A DNA stretch of 64,000 nt from Diospyros lotus (lineage: Eukaryota; Streptophyta; Magnoliopsida; Ericales; Ebenaceae): the NCBI RefSeq assembly GCF_014633365.1, contig NC_068341.1:310001-374000 (forward strand), written 5' to 3'. How positions within the stretch are numbered: position 1 is the first letter of the stretch; each line of letters opens with the position of its first letter. Below are positions 1-13,586 of the stretch, piece after piece. The notes beneath the pieces were generated by a model. It worked only from the letters and a program-made list of their open reading frames with translations, was not told the origin of the DNA and did no database searches. A program made the position numbers and the translations under genes.

Positions 1-3000
1 ACCGTAAGTTGCTCCTATGTGACTAGAAAGTTGTGGAAATAGCCTCTTTGCAAAAAAGTAAAGGGGAGGTTGCCTACAAATATGACCTTCCCCCACAAAC
101 ACCACACACTCCTTTGGTCATATGGTGCAAGTATTTATACTATCTTTATGCTCATAATTCTTCCATTTATTGTACAGAATTATGGTGCTTTCTATGAGAA
201 AGATGGAGCTGGGTTTAAGGGTCAAATTAAGCTTACTGGGTTTAGAAATGGGGATATTAACCTCTCCGACTCGTTGTGGACATACCAGGTATTTTTCTAT
301 TATGTACATTTTGGTTCACTCCACTGATCATGAACTCAGCTCGTTTTTCTAATTGCAATCAGTCTCTTAGATACATAGATATATATATATATGCTTTTCT
401 GGTTCTTAAGTGTTTTTTTTTTTTTTTCTAGTGTTAGTTTTCTTGTTCAAAAAGTGTTTATTTCCGTGATACATCATACTCTCCCTCGGAATCTACCAAG
501 GACTTGTGTATTAGTGGCTGAGAGATTAGGATTTCATAAAGGCACTTGTTCCTACCTTGAGGGGATTTTTGCATTGACTAATCAAAGAGGAGATACCACA
601 TGAAGATAAATCAAATAAGACGAATCAACACGTTATGTATTCCTTTGCATGATTTCATACCACTAGACCTAGTATGCAACCACCATATTATAGCCCCTGG
701 AACAACTGCATAACCTACAGAAAGAGACTCTGGTAACACCTCAAAACCAAGAACCCATGCTACACATTCTCAAGAATGAATAATCACTTGTCCTGTCTCC
801 TGTGTCATTATCCGAGCATTAAAGAGTGCATGGTAAGCTCCCCGATATGTTATTATAAGAAAAGATATACCAATTCATTTGACATTCATGTGGCACATAT
901 TTTTATCTGGTTCACATTTGGCATGCATATTCATTATACATGTCAAAGCACGTGCCATGTGTATGATATGGCATTTCAAAAGGCGACAACTTGTGGAAGA
1001 CATCAAACTTATGTGTGAGACACAGCACCGCATGGGATTCTCAATGATGATGATCTTCTGTTTTTGTTTTATTTATTTATTGTGCTCTTGATGAATGCCA
1101 TGATGTCAATTGGTTTTTAAATTGTCATGGTATATGGGATTACGCTACCGTAAACACTAATACCCGTAGCCATTATGAATTGGCGTGCATGTTCAGTGGT
1201 ACATTTTTGGTCCTAAACAATGAAGTAATGATCCTACATCCCAATGATGTTTTTGTAGGAGGGAAGGAAATATATATACAGGTAAAGCTTTTGGACTTAA
1301 AAACAATACAACACCCCACCAAACCTTATTCCCAATAGGTGGCATCCGCTAATGGATTATAACTTACACTTTTCATCTATCTTATGGATACCCATTATAA
1401 ACCAAGTCATATCTAAATTTTCCAACCACGTTTTTCTTGGTCCTCGACCTCTTTCACCACCAATTTCTTCCATTCTGTGGACTCTCCTTACAGGAGCATC
1501 TTGGATTCAGAATACTATTCAACAAAAATAACTCAAATGAAAATTTATCTTAAACAGTGTAAACCTGCTGGCTGAAACTCCAAACATGCTCTCGGATTTT
1601 TTACAGTAAGGGTGTTTATTCCATGTGGTTCTAATGGATGGGTTTTAGTTCTTATGAGTTATGAGTAAGACCATTGATCGTTGTTCTTGTTTTACTTTGC
1701 TTGCCGGACCTCATGATAATATTTTGTCAGGCATTTTCATTGACAGATCCATTTTATCGTTAACCTATGGACAAAAAATATTGCATCTAATAGTGTGAAC
1801 ACTTCACTTTTTGCTACAGATTGGGCTCAATGGTGAGTTCCTGAAAATATATAGCATTGACGAAAATGAAAAGGCTGAATGGACTGATTTGACAATTGAT
1901 GCAAATTCATCTACCTTCTCCTGGTTCAAGGTGAGTTTACACTTTTCAGCACTTATCTCTATGAAGACCAATATCAACAAATTGCTTTTCCTGTCTGCTT
2001 ATTTGTTTATAATTCAATTCTGCTATATAACTGAAAAGGATCCGTACCACTCTTATTGTTTTAATTTCACAAATGCTAGCAGCTGCGCAGAAAATTTAGG
2101 GCGGCTTGATTTCTCAAGTTATCAGTTTTCTTTTCTTGTTTTTACTTGTGTTGGGGAAAAAGACAAAAAAAAAAAAAATGACGTTTTTTCATTTCTAAAA
2201 GAAATGGACACAGTTTTTATGTTTTGGGAAAAAATGGAAACATCAAAAATATGTTTTCATATTCATATTTTTGTTTTCGTTCGACTGACCTGCCACCCCC
2301 TTATCAACCCAACTTCCAACGACCGACTAGTCACACCATCAATGTAGCATCTGGTGGCCAACCAGCCACACACCTGTTCATCAACCAAATATCTAAAATA
2401 AAGAGTTTTTTTTAAAAATTTAATCATCATATATTAGTCATCTGATAAAATATACAATATCTTTATCAAACATCGTTTTCAGTTTTTATTTTCAAAATTT
2501 TGAAAACCGAGAACATTATCAAATGCAATGGTTTAGTTTCTATCTTTTTAGCAGGTAATGAAAACAAACAAACAAAAAATGGACATTCGAGTTAGCGTAG
2601 GAAACTGAAAGCAAAATCAAGGATGGCCTTCGTGTTCCGAAATGACTTAAATCAAATACATTTGAATTAAGGAGTTAAAGAGCCTGAGTAACCCCGGTTT
2701 GCCTAACCGCTTTCATGTGAACGATAACTTGAGCAAATTCATTTTAATGATTCACAAGGCACATTGGAAAACTCTATGAACTTCATTGCCCTTGATAGTA
2801 AGAGTTGTATCATGTCTTTTGGCATCAAAGCAAAATAAGTATAATGGATGAAGAGAAGAAGAAGAGAGTCAGATATTCATACTATCAAAAGTGTTTGTGA
2901 AAGGTCACAATTCAGAATTGTGTATGTTCATGAATGCATGTCCATAGAAACATTCTCATCTGCCTATTGATGATCTATCTTCTTATTTCCTTCTTCAGCC

Positions 3001-4590
3001 TCTCTTGCTGTGTAAACATTCTCTTCTCTATCAAATTATTGACTCAACATCAGCTTTTCTAGAGCATGTAACAACTTAAAGAAGTAAATGCACTCTTTTA
3101 TGCATATATCTGAGTCTGTCCTCTATATTAGATTTTATCAATGAAAAAGGAAAAGAAAAGAACGTAGATCTGAAAATTACAAGGTAAACAAAAGAATTGC
3201 TAACACCTATTTACATATTGTTCCTTGTCCAAGTAGACGTACTTTGATGCCCCTGTTGGGACAGACCCAGTTGCCCTTGATTTGGGAAGCATGGGAAAAG
3301 GCCAGGCATGGGTTAATGGCCACCATATAGGAAGATACTGGACTCTGGTTTCACCAATACATGGATGTGAAAGGAATTGTGACTACCGTGGCCCTTATAA
3401 TTCAGACAAGTGCACAACAAACTGTGGCCAGCCAACGCAGATCTGGTAAATTTGTATCTAGTTCTCTTTTTTACATGTAGAATAGCATGAAAGAGAAATT
3501 TGGTCCAATGTTTCTATGATTATATGAAGATAATCCTTCATATATCAAAATTCATAGGAAAGAAAGTAGACTGAAGTAAATGCAACTATTCTAACATCAT
3601 AATTGTTGACAAATCTCCAGGTACCATGTACCACGATCCTGGTTACAGGCATCAAACAATTTACTTGTCATCTTTGAGGAGACTGGAGGAAACCCGTTTG
3701 AAATTTCAATAAAGTCACGTTCTACCGTTAGCATTTGTGCTCAAGTATCAGAATCCCATTATCCACCCCTTCAGTGGTGGTCCCATCCAGATGTCGTCAG
3801 TGGAAAGATATCAATAGGCGATCTGACCCCAGAACTGCATTTGCAGTGCGATGATGGGCATCAGATTTCCTCCATAGAATTTGCTAGCTATGGAACCCCT
3901 GCAGGTAGCTGCCAAAGTTTTTCCACAGGCAACTGCCATGCACCAAATTCGTTGTCTGTGGTGTCTCAGGTCAGTGGTGTATATTTTTGCTGAAAATGCT
4001 AAATATATGGAAGTTAGCAGTTGATGGCACCTATTCACAAGGTTGAGTGCATCACTATTTTAGGGCCAACTAGTGTAATTAAGTAATAGTATACCTAGTA
4101 ACATTTTTAGTGCAACTACATGGCCGGGCAATTCACATGATGAAAAGCTACAGTATTTTATAAATAGCTTTCTTTAGAAGTATTGAGTTTCTTGGGGACA
4201 GCCAATATAGAAAGCTTTATGGAGCATGTAGTTGTGCAACAATTTAGTGGTGTCAAACCCAGGTGTAAACTGAGAGTTGTTGTAGACCATGAACCCTGTC
4301 CCAACTGTTGTAAAGTTCCAACTGACTTAGCATGCACTCATTTGGGTGGAGATTTACCAAGGTAGAACAGTAGCTGTTTTATCTGCCAACAAACTGATGT
4401 GTACACTATGTCAGTTGAGTGACATTTTTCCTACTCCTACTCTGGGCAGGCATGTCAAGGAAAGAATAGATGTTCAATTGGAGTCTCTAATGCTGTATTT
4501 GGAGTTGACCCTTGTCGTGGCATAGTCAAGACCTTAGCTGTCGAGGCAAGGTGCACCCCGTCAAGCACCGGTTTCACGGCAATGATATGA
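1..4590 (+). CDS. Beta-galactosidase, BGAL9-like, 3' part (5' end outside window)
   Basis: Cell-wall/apoplastic glycoside hydrolase family 35 enzyme that removes terminal beta-galactose. Visible exons, all in phase with GT..AG introns: 178-288, 1820-1930, 3237-3445, 3621-3969, 4450-4590 (TGA), giving 306 residues. They encode the C-terminal half: [15 protein letters not shown], then [14 protein letters not shown] with the cysteine-rich [19 protein letters not shown], then YHVPRSWL and [10 protein letters not shown]. The last ~95 residues form a SUEL-type galactose-binding lectin domain ([16 protein letters not shown] ... [18 protein letters not shown]). The catalytic domain lies upstream of base 1. 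Bases 1-3 followed by GTAAGT may be the end of the preceding exon, but the conserved VGLQ expected before NYGAF is not visible, so that junction is uncertain. Introns of about 1.5 and 1.3 kb are AT-rich; the first holds an antisense RTE fragment. The frame is open throughout. Family assignment is firm; the BGAL9 subgroup is by recalled similarity. Confidence 0.9.
1290..1510 (-). mobile_element. Antisense RTE-type LINE 3'-end fragment
   Basis: Reading the minus strand gives the worn end of an RTE LINE: a CCTCGACC/TTGGTCC arginine-rich coding tail followed by the hallmark terminal block resembling CCACATAGTGGGATAAGG (here CCAATAGGTGGCATCCGC on the plus strand). The same block ends the better-preserved RTE element at 53331-56276, which allows the match. 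It lies in the first visible intron of the beta-galactosidase gene. Diverged and truncated; no flanking duplication recognised. Confidence 0.55.
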
Positions 4591-5733
4591 GGAATGCAGC
4601 TGACGTGCCAACGCAGGTTGTTTTCTGTTTCATAACAAAAGTTGTGTAACTGCACTCAAAATTTTCAAACTTATGTGCGATTCAATTGTATCCTACTTCG
4701 GTGCCTCTATGTGAGTAAAGTCTGAAAACCGCTGGTGGTAGATTCTTTTTTTTTTTTTTTTTTTTAAGAAAAGAAATTAAATAAAATGTGATATGTTTGT
4801 AGTCAGGTTATGAAAAGAACAGAAACCCAGGAAAGGAAATGCATTTGTGGGAGGCACGTTGTAACCTAAGACGAACCCTCGGAAACCGACCTAAAAGGTC
4901 AAAGGATAGACATCCCGTACAGGAAGAGCTTTTGTTTTGTAATTTTAGACTGTTGAATGTTCATATCGGTAGTAATAGTAATGATATAGTAATGAATCAG
5001 TAGTACATATACAACTGGAGTGGCATCAAAATCAATTGCGTCATTCTTCTCTGATACCACTGAATCTGAATGTAACAACAAACAATTTTTAGAAGCATTC
5101 CTCATGCCCATCACTTAGCTTAACACTCAAAATCTAAAGCATGAGCATGATCTCGCCCATTCGTCCTAATAGTTAATCAAAACGAGGTCACACACACCGC
5201 ATGTAGTAGTAGTGTGTTGTCGGCCATCTACTCTCTCTAGAATACCTACTCTTGCCAATCCAGAAGATAACTATAGTAAGTTCAACTAACTCATGTCTGT
5301 CCACGAAGGTGCAGAAATCTGATTTTTAACAACATTCGTTACATTTGATTGCCTTACTAATATAATTAGAAAATAATTTTTAAGTTGTTGCAGCTAATAT
5401 GTTAGTTGTGCAATCATAGCAACAGCTTAAAGATAATACCACCATAATAGAAAATGGAAAAAGAAAATATACATTAGGGAGTTTCTTTTATTGCATATAA
5501 GAGAATATAGAGGGTATGGAGGAATACTGCACATGCAAGAGGATGAAGTAAGGGAAGGGGGATGATGGTATGCTGCTTTCCTATTGGAAATTGCTTTCAA
5601 TTGCCGAAATCACACGATAAAGAATGCACTTAAGAGGAAGTTACTCTATACATGAAGACAGCCTTCCAAGTCCCACGCTATATATATGGTGTACAGGACT
5701 GATTTACTGACTGTTTATTGGTTATCAAATGAT
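4591..5733. other. Convergent intergenic region
   Basis: About 1.1 kb between the stop codon of the beta-galactosidase gene (+) and the stop codon of the RIN4-like gene (-). It must hold both 3' UTRs. A T-run lies near 4746-4766. I see no coding sequence or repeat of note. Confidence 0.6.
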
Positions 5734-8700
5734 TCATTTTCTGCCCCATGGAAAGCAGCAGCAGCAGCTCTGTGAAAGAGAGAATCGGGTTAGAAAAGGT
5801 TCAATAACCGAACTCAGCGATGAATACTTCTGTACACATGTACAAAATCTTCATTCAGTACACGTCGCTCATTTTGTTCTTTTACCTGTAATAGAAGGGT
5901 CAGTAAATGTGATTTATAATATCAATATCGCACCGCAACCCTCCCCCCACCCCCACCCCCACCCCAACAAAAAAAAAAAAAAAAAAAGTTGCTATAGATG
6001 GTAAATGACAAAATACACCTGATTGTAGTAAATTATATGTATACACTATGCAATGAACACCAATTGCAACAAGTATAGAGGATCTGAAAACTTAACAAAA
6101 AGGAACTCACTGACCTTGGAATTGTCATTCCGCTGTTGCTTCTGACCATTGGAATAGGAACCTTCAGTCGCAATGGCAGGAACCTTTCCTGCTCCACTCT
6201 GCTTCTCCTCCCGTACCTTGTTGAATATGTGAGTGAAACCTTGAGCTGATGCAGGATCATTCTCATCCCACTCACCAAATTTGGGAACTGCAGGACTACA
6301 ATCAGGCTGCCGCATTAAAACAAAATCACAGCCATGAGGGATTTAGCATGAGGATATCCAGTCACAATAAAAAAAAAAAAATACATAAATATATATATAT
6401 ATATATAATTTCATACGAGGACCATATTTGACAAGAGAACCTTTTAACTAAGGTAGCATGTGTGGAAACTTTTAAATTCTTGATTTTTTTGTATGCTATT
6501 CTAAGTTACCATGTCCTCAACCTCTTCAATGGATCCAATATAGTGCCATGCTTAAAGACTTCTGTAGAATTATAACATTAGACAAAGCACAGCTATGCTG
6601 TGATACTAAAGTGCAAGATAGGAGGGGCAGGAAGGAGAAGGGGTGGAAGACTGAAAGCCAACTATGACCAAAGATCTTTTAGATTTCACTAATTGGATTA
6701 ACCATTTGAGCCACATTGCACCTCAAGCATAACAATCAACAGGAAATATCCCTACATGAACCAAGTCCACAAATAAGTCTTCGGTAGCCAGAAGTTTCTA
6801 CATGGGCAGCCTCGTTCATCCCTAAGCCACCCTTTGATTGCTAAGACGTGGCAAGAGAGACAACTTGGTGACTTAAAGCTGATGTTTCACATCACATCCT
6901 ACAAGTTTTATTTTCTTTCCTACAATTTCTCAACAGTCATGGCTCAGAACTAAAATTAAACATGGAATTACATAATTTTCAACAATTCCTAGGTAATTCA
7001 AACCCCCACTTGTAAATACATGCATGCACATGTGAGCAATGCAAATTTGAGAATGTAGATGGTCAGACAAGAGGAAAGAAGGAGTTACACTGTCTCCTCG
7101 AGTAGCTGATCTCAATCGGGACCTCCCAGGAGTAGAGGGAGATAAGCCATGGCCACCTTCGGATGAACCCTTCCTTTCCCATGAGGGAGAAGAAACTCCA
7201 CCGACTTTAGCTCCAACCTTTGCCTGGTAATGAGGGTGCAGTGGTGAGTGGTCAATGCTGCGATCAGAACCTGCACTTTGCCGTGAAACCCTTTTGGGAG
7301 TTTCACCAGCACTTGTGCCACCATGGCGATGATGAGGAGAGTCCACAAGAGCTCTCCGGCCTACACTTTCATGCCGCAAGGGAGAATCTGTTAGTCTCCT
7401 GAGGTCACCCTCTCCCCGACTCTGCCGGAGTTCATGTCTCGGTCTTAACACATCTGATCCCTTTAGTGCCTCCAATTGGACTTGCACACTTCCAGATCTT
7501 ACGCCACCATAATGCTGATGAGACAAGTCAAATGCAGGCCTTTCACCTACAGCTTCAGGGTGCAAATCAGAATCAGCCACTATCGAGAGTTTATCATCGT
7601 CATGACTTCTCTGATGCTCATGCTTTGACCTTACTGCTGCTGTTACCATTTGATCCTTCAATCCAGCCTCTTGTTGGAAAGGAGGGGCTTGAAATGGAGT
7701 TGCATTATCCTGAGGCTCATTCTGTTTCATCCTTCCACCATCCTTACCCTTTCTCGTGTTGTCAAAATATGCTGTATAAGGAACATTTTCCTCACTTTCC
7801 CAACTGCCAAACTTCGGTACTTGTGAACGTTGCTGCAAGTACAAGACAAATGGTTTTAGTAAACAAACACACATACAAGTGATACACCGTGGTATAGGAG
7901 AACCAACCAAATGCCAAGCTCTTGTATCTTTTGCCAGTGATATACTACGGAAGCCTTGGGTACATCACTTGGTCTCCAAGAACCCAAAAGTTTCTTCAAG
8001 TAGCAGTTTTCATAAAGGATAATCAACAATGGTTTTACAAGTTATGTTGGAGTTGACTCAGGCCTATATCATGCAATAGTAGTCCAAAAATATAATGTTT
8101 TAAATTGACCGCGGGCCAAAGACTCAAAATTAAGGCGTGTAGTCAGACTTATGGCCCAAAGGTGGAAGTTTGTTAGAACTCAAATCCACATCATAGTATA
8201 ATGTGAAAATCTTGGTTATATTCCTTGGTTATGGGAGCTTAAAAGTTAAATTTCAACTACCAAATTTAGGTGCAGTGCTTAGTGTGTTATACTGGACCCA
8301 TGTTATGCACACTATTTCAATAAACCAACCGGCCCATTGGTATCAATATCCAACACCATCAAAAACAAATATACTTTATTTGGGCATTTGGCAACCCTTA
8401 GTAAGTTGCTTATTCGCATGCTTGTTTTTAGAATATTTAATATGATCACAACATATCGAGCATTAAACCCACTAGGTAGGGTGAAGTTACATGAATTCTA
8501 GTTGACCAATCATCTCTATCTATGGTCATAGTTTTTGTAAGTGTCACGGGCATGCAATTGTAATAAATTTGGAATTAGTTGATTGTATTGGGGTTTAGTT
8601 GATGATAGGCAGGAAGGGCAGTTTGGCAGTTAGGCTGAACTTTTAAATTCAAATTACCCCATGTAATGGTTGAACAAGTGGCCCTTGGCGCCACTCTCAG

Positions 8701-11700
8701 GAGCCGGATCAGTATATATACATGCTGATTCTGCACCCCAAATCATAGAAGATCAATATACAAATTCATCTCTCCCACCTCTCTCTCTCTCTCTCTCTCT
8801 CTCACGCCTATTCCCTCTCAATTGTTTTTGTTCTTCCCCCATAATTTCTCTAATTCTCCCCAATCCGAGGAGAATATCCCCTATCAGGGTCCAACTCTAA
8901 CATTCTGGTATCAGAGTGAGTTCTTGGGCAATGGACTCTTACATTCTAGTATCAGGTGAGTTCTTGGGCAGCAATTTCACTGGAATTCACCATGACTGAC
9001 GAGACGCGCATGAAACAAATGGAAGCACAGCTGCAACAAGTCACCGCGACGACGTCTGATATGTAGATCCAAATGGGTAGCATGGAGTCGTCCATGGAGA
9101 AGATGGTGGAGAGGAGGACCAAAGGAGCCATGGATCGATGGCGGGAGGAGATTCAAGAGCAACATAACCAACTAAGGGATCAAATGCAGATGTTCATACA
9201 AATGCTTAATAGCCAAAACCAGGTAAGACTCTCTCCGGACTTTCCTCCCAGAGAGAGATCAGATCCGATCTTGCCTAGACACATTCCGACCCCAGAGTAG
9301 AGGACGCCTTTGAATTTGAGGTCGATCCAGTGATGGTAGGGGAAAATCACATAGAGAGGAGACCGAGGACTCAGTCTGCTCCCCATCAACCTGGATTTTC
9401 AATTCCTAAATTGAAGATCCCGATGTTTGATGGAGTGAACTCGAGGTGGTGCGTGCGTAGGTGTGAAAGGATGTTTAATATCTATGGGGTGTTGGAACAG
9501 CATGTGACCCTCGTAGCTGCTTACCTGAACGATGCAGGGGATACATGGTTTCAGTGATGGATCAAGGGGTACTTTGTCTCTAGTTTTGTGAGTGGGCTAA
9601 GTGAGGAATTGAGGCCCACTGTCAAAATGCAGCAGCCTAGAATGATTAAGCAAGTTGCGGAGTGTGCAATGCTATAGGAGTTGACAGTGGAGGAGTTAAT
9701 GAGGAAGCAAAAGGGGCAGATGAGGGCCCAGAATGCTAGAATGATTCAAATGGGGAGCAGAGGGATAGGGAGAGAAGGAGGCAAAATGAGCTAGGGGAGC
9801 ACAGGAGGGGGACAATCCTCTGCCTTAGTCCCTGTGCCCATAAACAGCGAGAAGTTCGCTAAACAAAGGAGGAAGACCAGGTTATGCTTCCGTTGTGGGC
9901 ATCGATATACCCCTGGACATCAGTGCAGAAGACAACTTCTACTGAAAGAAGGGGATGAGGAGATAGAGGAAAATGATGATGGAGAACTTCCCTAAGGAGA
10001 TGAGGACAAGGAAGAAAGTGTAGAAATATCACTCCATGCCCTCAAAGGACTTGCCAATAGCAAGATCATATGAGTGGAAGGGAAAGTAAAGGACTACCGC
10101 CAACAGATTGAGGTGTGAATTGATAGGGACTCATCCTCTGTTGGTAACAATAGCAAATGACAACAAGGTGATGTGTCGATTTGCACGTGAAGAGTTTTGT
10201 TGGGAAATGCATGGGGAGACCTTTGAAGCTGACTTGAGGTTGCTGAAGTTAGGGGGTTGTGATATCCTAGGGGTGGACTAGATGAAGGGTGTTAGCCCTA
10301 TCAGCTTCGATTTCAATAAAATGGAAGTCACATTTGAGAAAGATGGAAGGAGAATGACTCTTATCGAGAGCCCGGAGACCAGAATTTGCAAGATGATAAC
10401 TGGGAGGAAGCTATAGAAAATCCTAAAGTCCAAAATGGACTCAGGTGGCCCAATTATTTTCAATTGAGGCAGTGGAGCATGGGGGACGTGAGGCAGAGCA
10501 AGAGAAAGTATGGGATACCACCCATCAACAACCATGGAAGGTACACGAAATAGACTCCCTTAATAAACTATTGCTTGAGTTTAAGGACCTATTTGAAGAG
10601 TCCCAATCACTGCCACCCCATAGACATTTTGATTATTCCATTGTTTTAAAACCGAACACTGAACCTATTAATATTCGAGCCTATTGGTCCCCCCCTAAAC
10701 AGAAAGTAGAGATTGAGAACTTGATCAAAGATATGTGACAAGGTCAATTGTTCGACCAAGTCAAAGCCCCTATTCCTCACCCATACTGTTAGTTAAAAAA
10801 AAGGATGGGAGCTGGCGTTTCTACATAGATTATCGCTAACTCAATTCCCACACAGTAAAGAACAAATTTCCTATTCCTATAATAGAAGACCTACTTGTTG
10901 AGCTGAAACATGCCAAGGTATTTGCCAAGTTGGACCTAAGAACAGGGTATCATCAGATTCAAATGAACCCTGACGATGTCCCCAAAACAGCCTTCTCTAC
11001 TCATCAAGGGCATTATGAATTTTTGGTAATGCTCTTCGGCTTAACAAATGCCCCTACCACATTTCAGGCCTTAATGAATCACATTTTTGAACCCTACCTC
11101 CGCTAATTCGTACTAGCTTTTTTTATGATATTCTTATTTACAACCCTTCATTCCCACAACACCTAAACCACCTGAAAATTGTTCTAGAGGTCCTGAGATT
11201 CAATCATCTATTTATTAAAAAGTCTTAAGTGTGCTTTGCCCAACCAAGGGTGGAATATTTGGGACATGTCATATCCAGTGCAAGAGTGAGCACTAATCCC
11301 AAAAAGGTGGCTACTATGTTGACTTGGCTAAGGCCTACATCAGTTAAGGCTCTAAGGGGTTTCTTGGGCCTAACAGGCTATTACAGGAGGTTTGCAAGAA
11401 ATTATGGGGTGATTAGCAAGCCCCTCACCAATTTACTGAAGAATGAGGGATTCCGATGGGATGAGAAGGCAAAAGAGGCTTTTGAGCAACTCAAGAAGGC
11501 AATGAGTGAAGTCCTTACTCTGGGACTCCCTGATTTCTCAAAACCATTCACTTTGGAGATGGACGCTAGTAGTACAAGGGTAGGGGCAGTGTTATCCTAG
11601 GTGGGAAGGCCTTTGGCCTTTGGCCTTTATTAGCCAAGCCCTAAGCCCAAGGCATTAAGGACTCAGTGTATATGACAAGGAGCAAATAGCGGTATTAATT

Positions 11701-13550
11701 GCAGTGGATAAGTGGCGTCGTTACCTAGAAGGGGGCAATTCATCATCAAAACAGACCACGAGAGCCTCAAATTCCTCTTGCAACAGAGGCTACACATGCA
11801 CTTTTAGAAGGAGGGGATGACAAGGTTAATGGGGTTGGATTATGTCATCCAATACCAAAAGGGAAAAAAGAACAAGGCAGTTGATGCCTTATCTAGGTGC
11901 ACAGAGGAAGCAATGGTGACCTCTATCACAGCCGTTGTCCCTAATTAGTATCAAGAGATCAGGACTAGCTATGAACAAGACGAGTGGACTAAGGGAATTA
12001 TGGAGCAACTTACCCTAGATCCCACCTCGAGACTTGGGTTCACCCTCAAAAATGGAGTACTGAGGTATCAGGGGAGGTTGGTAATTGCGGACAGTGAGAC
12101 CTTGAAGCAGAAGATTTTGGACACCCTCCATGGATCACCACTCGAGGCCATTCCGAGATACAAAATACTTATTAGAGAGTCAAACAACTATTCTATTGGC
12201 CACGGTTAAGGAAGTGGGTAGCTGAGTTTATGTTGCAATGTGACACTTGCAAGAGGTGCAAGACAGAGACCGTAACCAACCCGGGGCTGCTACAACCCCT
12301 CCCAGTACCTACACAAGCATGGACCAACATGTCAATGGATTTAGTGGAGGGCCTCCTGAAGTCTAAGGGGAAGGACTGTATCTTAGTAATAGTGGACAGG
12401 CTCACAAAGTTCTCTCATTTCATTGGGCTAACACACCCTTTCACTGCTCAAGAGGTAGCACGCTCATTTTTGGATAGAGTGGCACAACTGCATGGGGTTC
12501 CCCAATCCATCGTCTTAGATAGAGACAAGGTGTTTATCAGCCTTTTCTGGAAGGAGTTACTAAAGAATTTGGGAGCCAAGCTACGCATGTCATCCGCTTA
12601 CCACCTGGAGTCTGATAGCCAAATAGAGTAGGTGAACCAATGTTTGGAAACCTACTTGGGATGGCACCGGTGGTTATCTTTGGCTCAGTAGTGGTACAAC
12701 ACTTGCCATCATAGTTCCATTGAGAAGACCCCTTTTGAGGCCTTATACGGGTATAAGCCCCCTCTGCTACCTACTATTGCAAGAGAGACCACGGTGGACT
12801 TAAGGTCCTACAGAGGGAATTGGCCAATGCAGAGAATCGGACTAAGCAATTTGCAGATAGGAAAAGGAGTGACAGAGAATTCAAAGAAGGGGAAGAAGTT
12901 TATCTACGACTAAGGCAAGCTCACCTAAAAGCTCTAGCTCCGAGACAACACTCTAAACTGAGCCCAAAGTATGGGCCCTATCCCATTGTAGCTAAGATCG
13001 AAACGGTTGCCTACAAACTCTAGCTACCCCCAAACTCCCATGTACACCCGGTATTTCACGTGTCCTTGTTGAAGAAGTTAGTAGGGAGCCATTCAGTGAG
13101 TACAACCTTGCCCTCCTCACTCCCAGATTCCTCAAAGGCTGCAGAACCCATGGCAATCCTTGACAAAAGGATTATATACCAATAGGGAGCCCCTATCACA
13201 CAAGTCTTGGTGAGATGGTCCCCTACACCCAAAAAACAGCACTTGGGAGTACCTTCCCAACATGCTCAAACAGTTTCCTAAGGTGGTAGGACTTCTCTGA
13301 TCTTCTTGAGGACAAGAAGCTGCTGAAAGGGGGGGGGGGGGGGATTAGTCGATTGTATTGGGGTTTAGTTGATGATGGGCAGGAAAGGTAGTTTGGCAAT
13401 TAGGCTAAACTTTTAAATTCAAATTATCCCATGTAATAGTTGAACAAATGGGCCTTGGCGCCACTCTCAAGAGTTGGATCAATATATATACATGTTGATT
13501 TCGCGCCCCAAACCATAGAAGATCAATATTCAAATTCATCTCTCCCGCCT

Positions 13551-13586
<36 letters not shown>

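Noticed and set aside
1811..2347. 178-codon open frame on the plus strand
   Set aside because: Only its beginning (1820-1930) is a beta-galactosidase exon; the rest reads through the GTGAGT donor into intron.
2130..2620. Possible MITE in the beta-galactosidase intron around the palindrome TTTTCAAAATTTTGAAAA
   Set aside because: The palindrome is short and I could not find terminal inverted repeats or a target duplication.
7112..7882. Plus-strand open frames opposite RIN4 exon 2
   Set aside because: Antisense shadows; conserved NOI motifs are on the minus strand.
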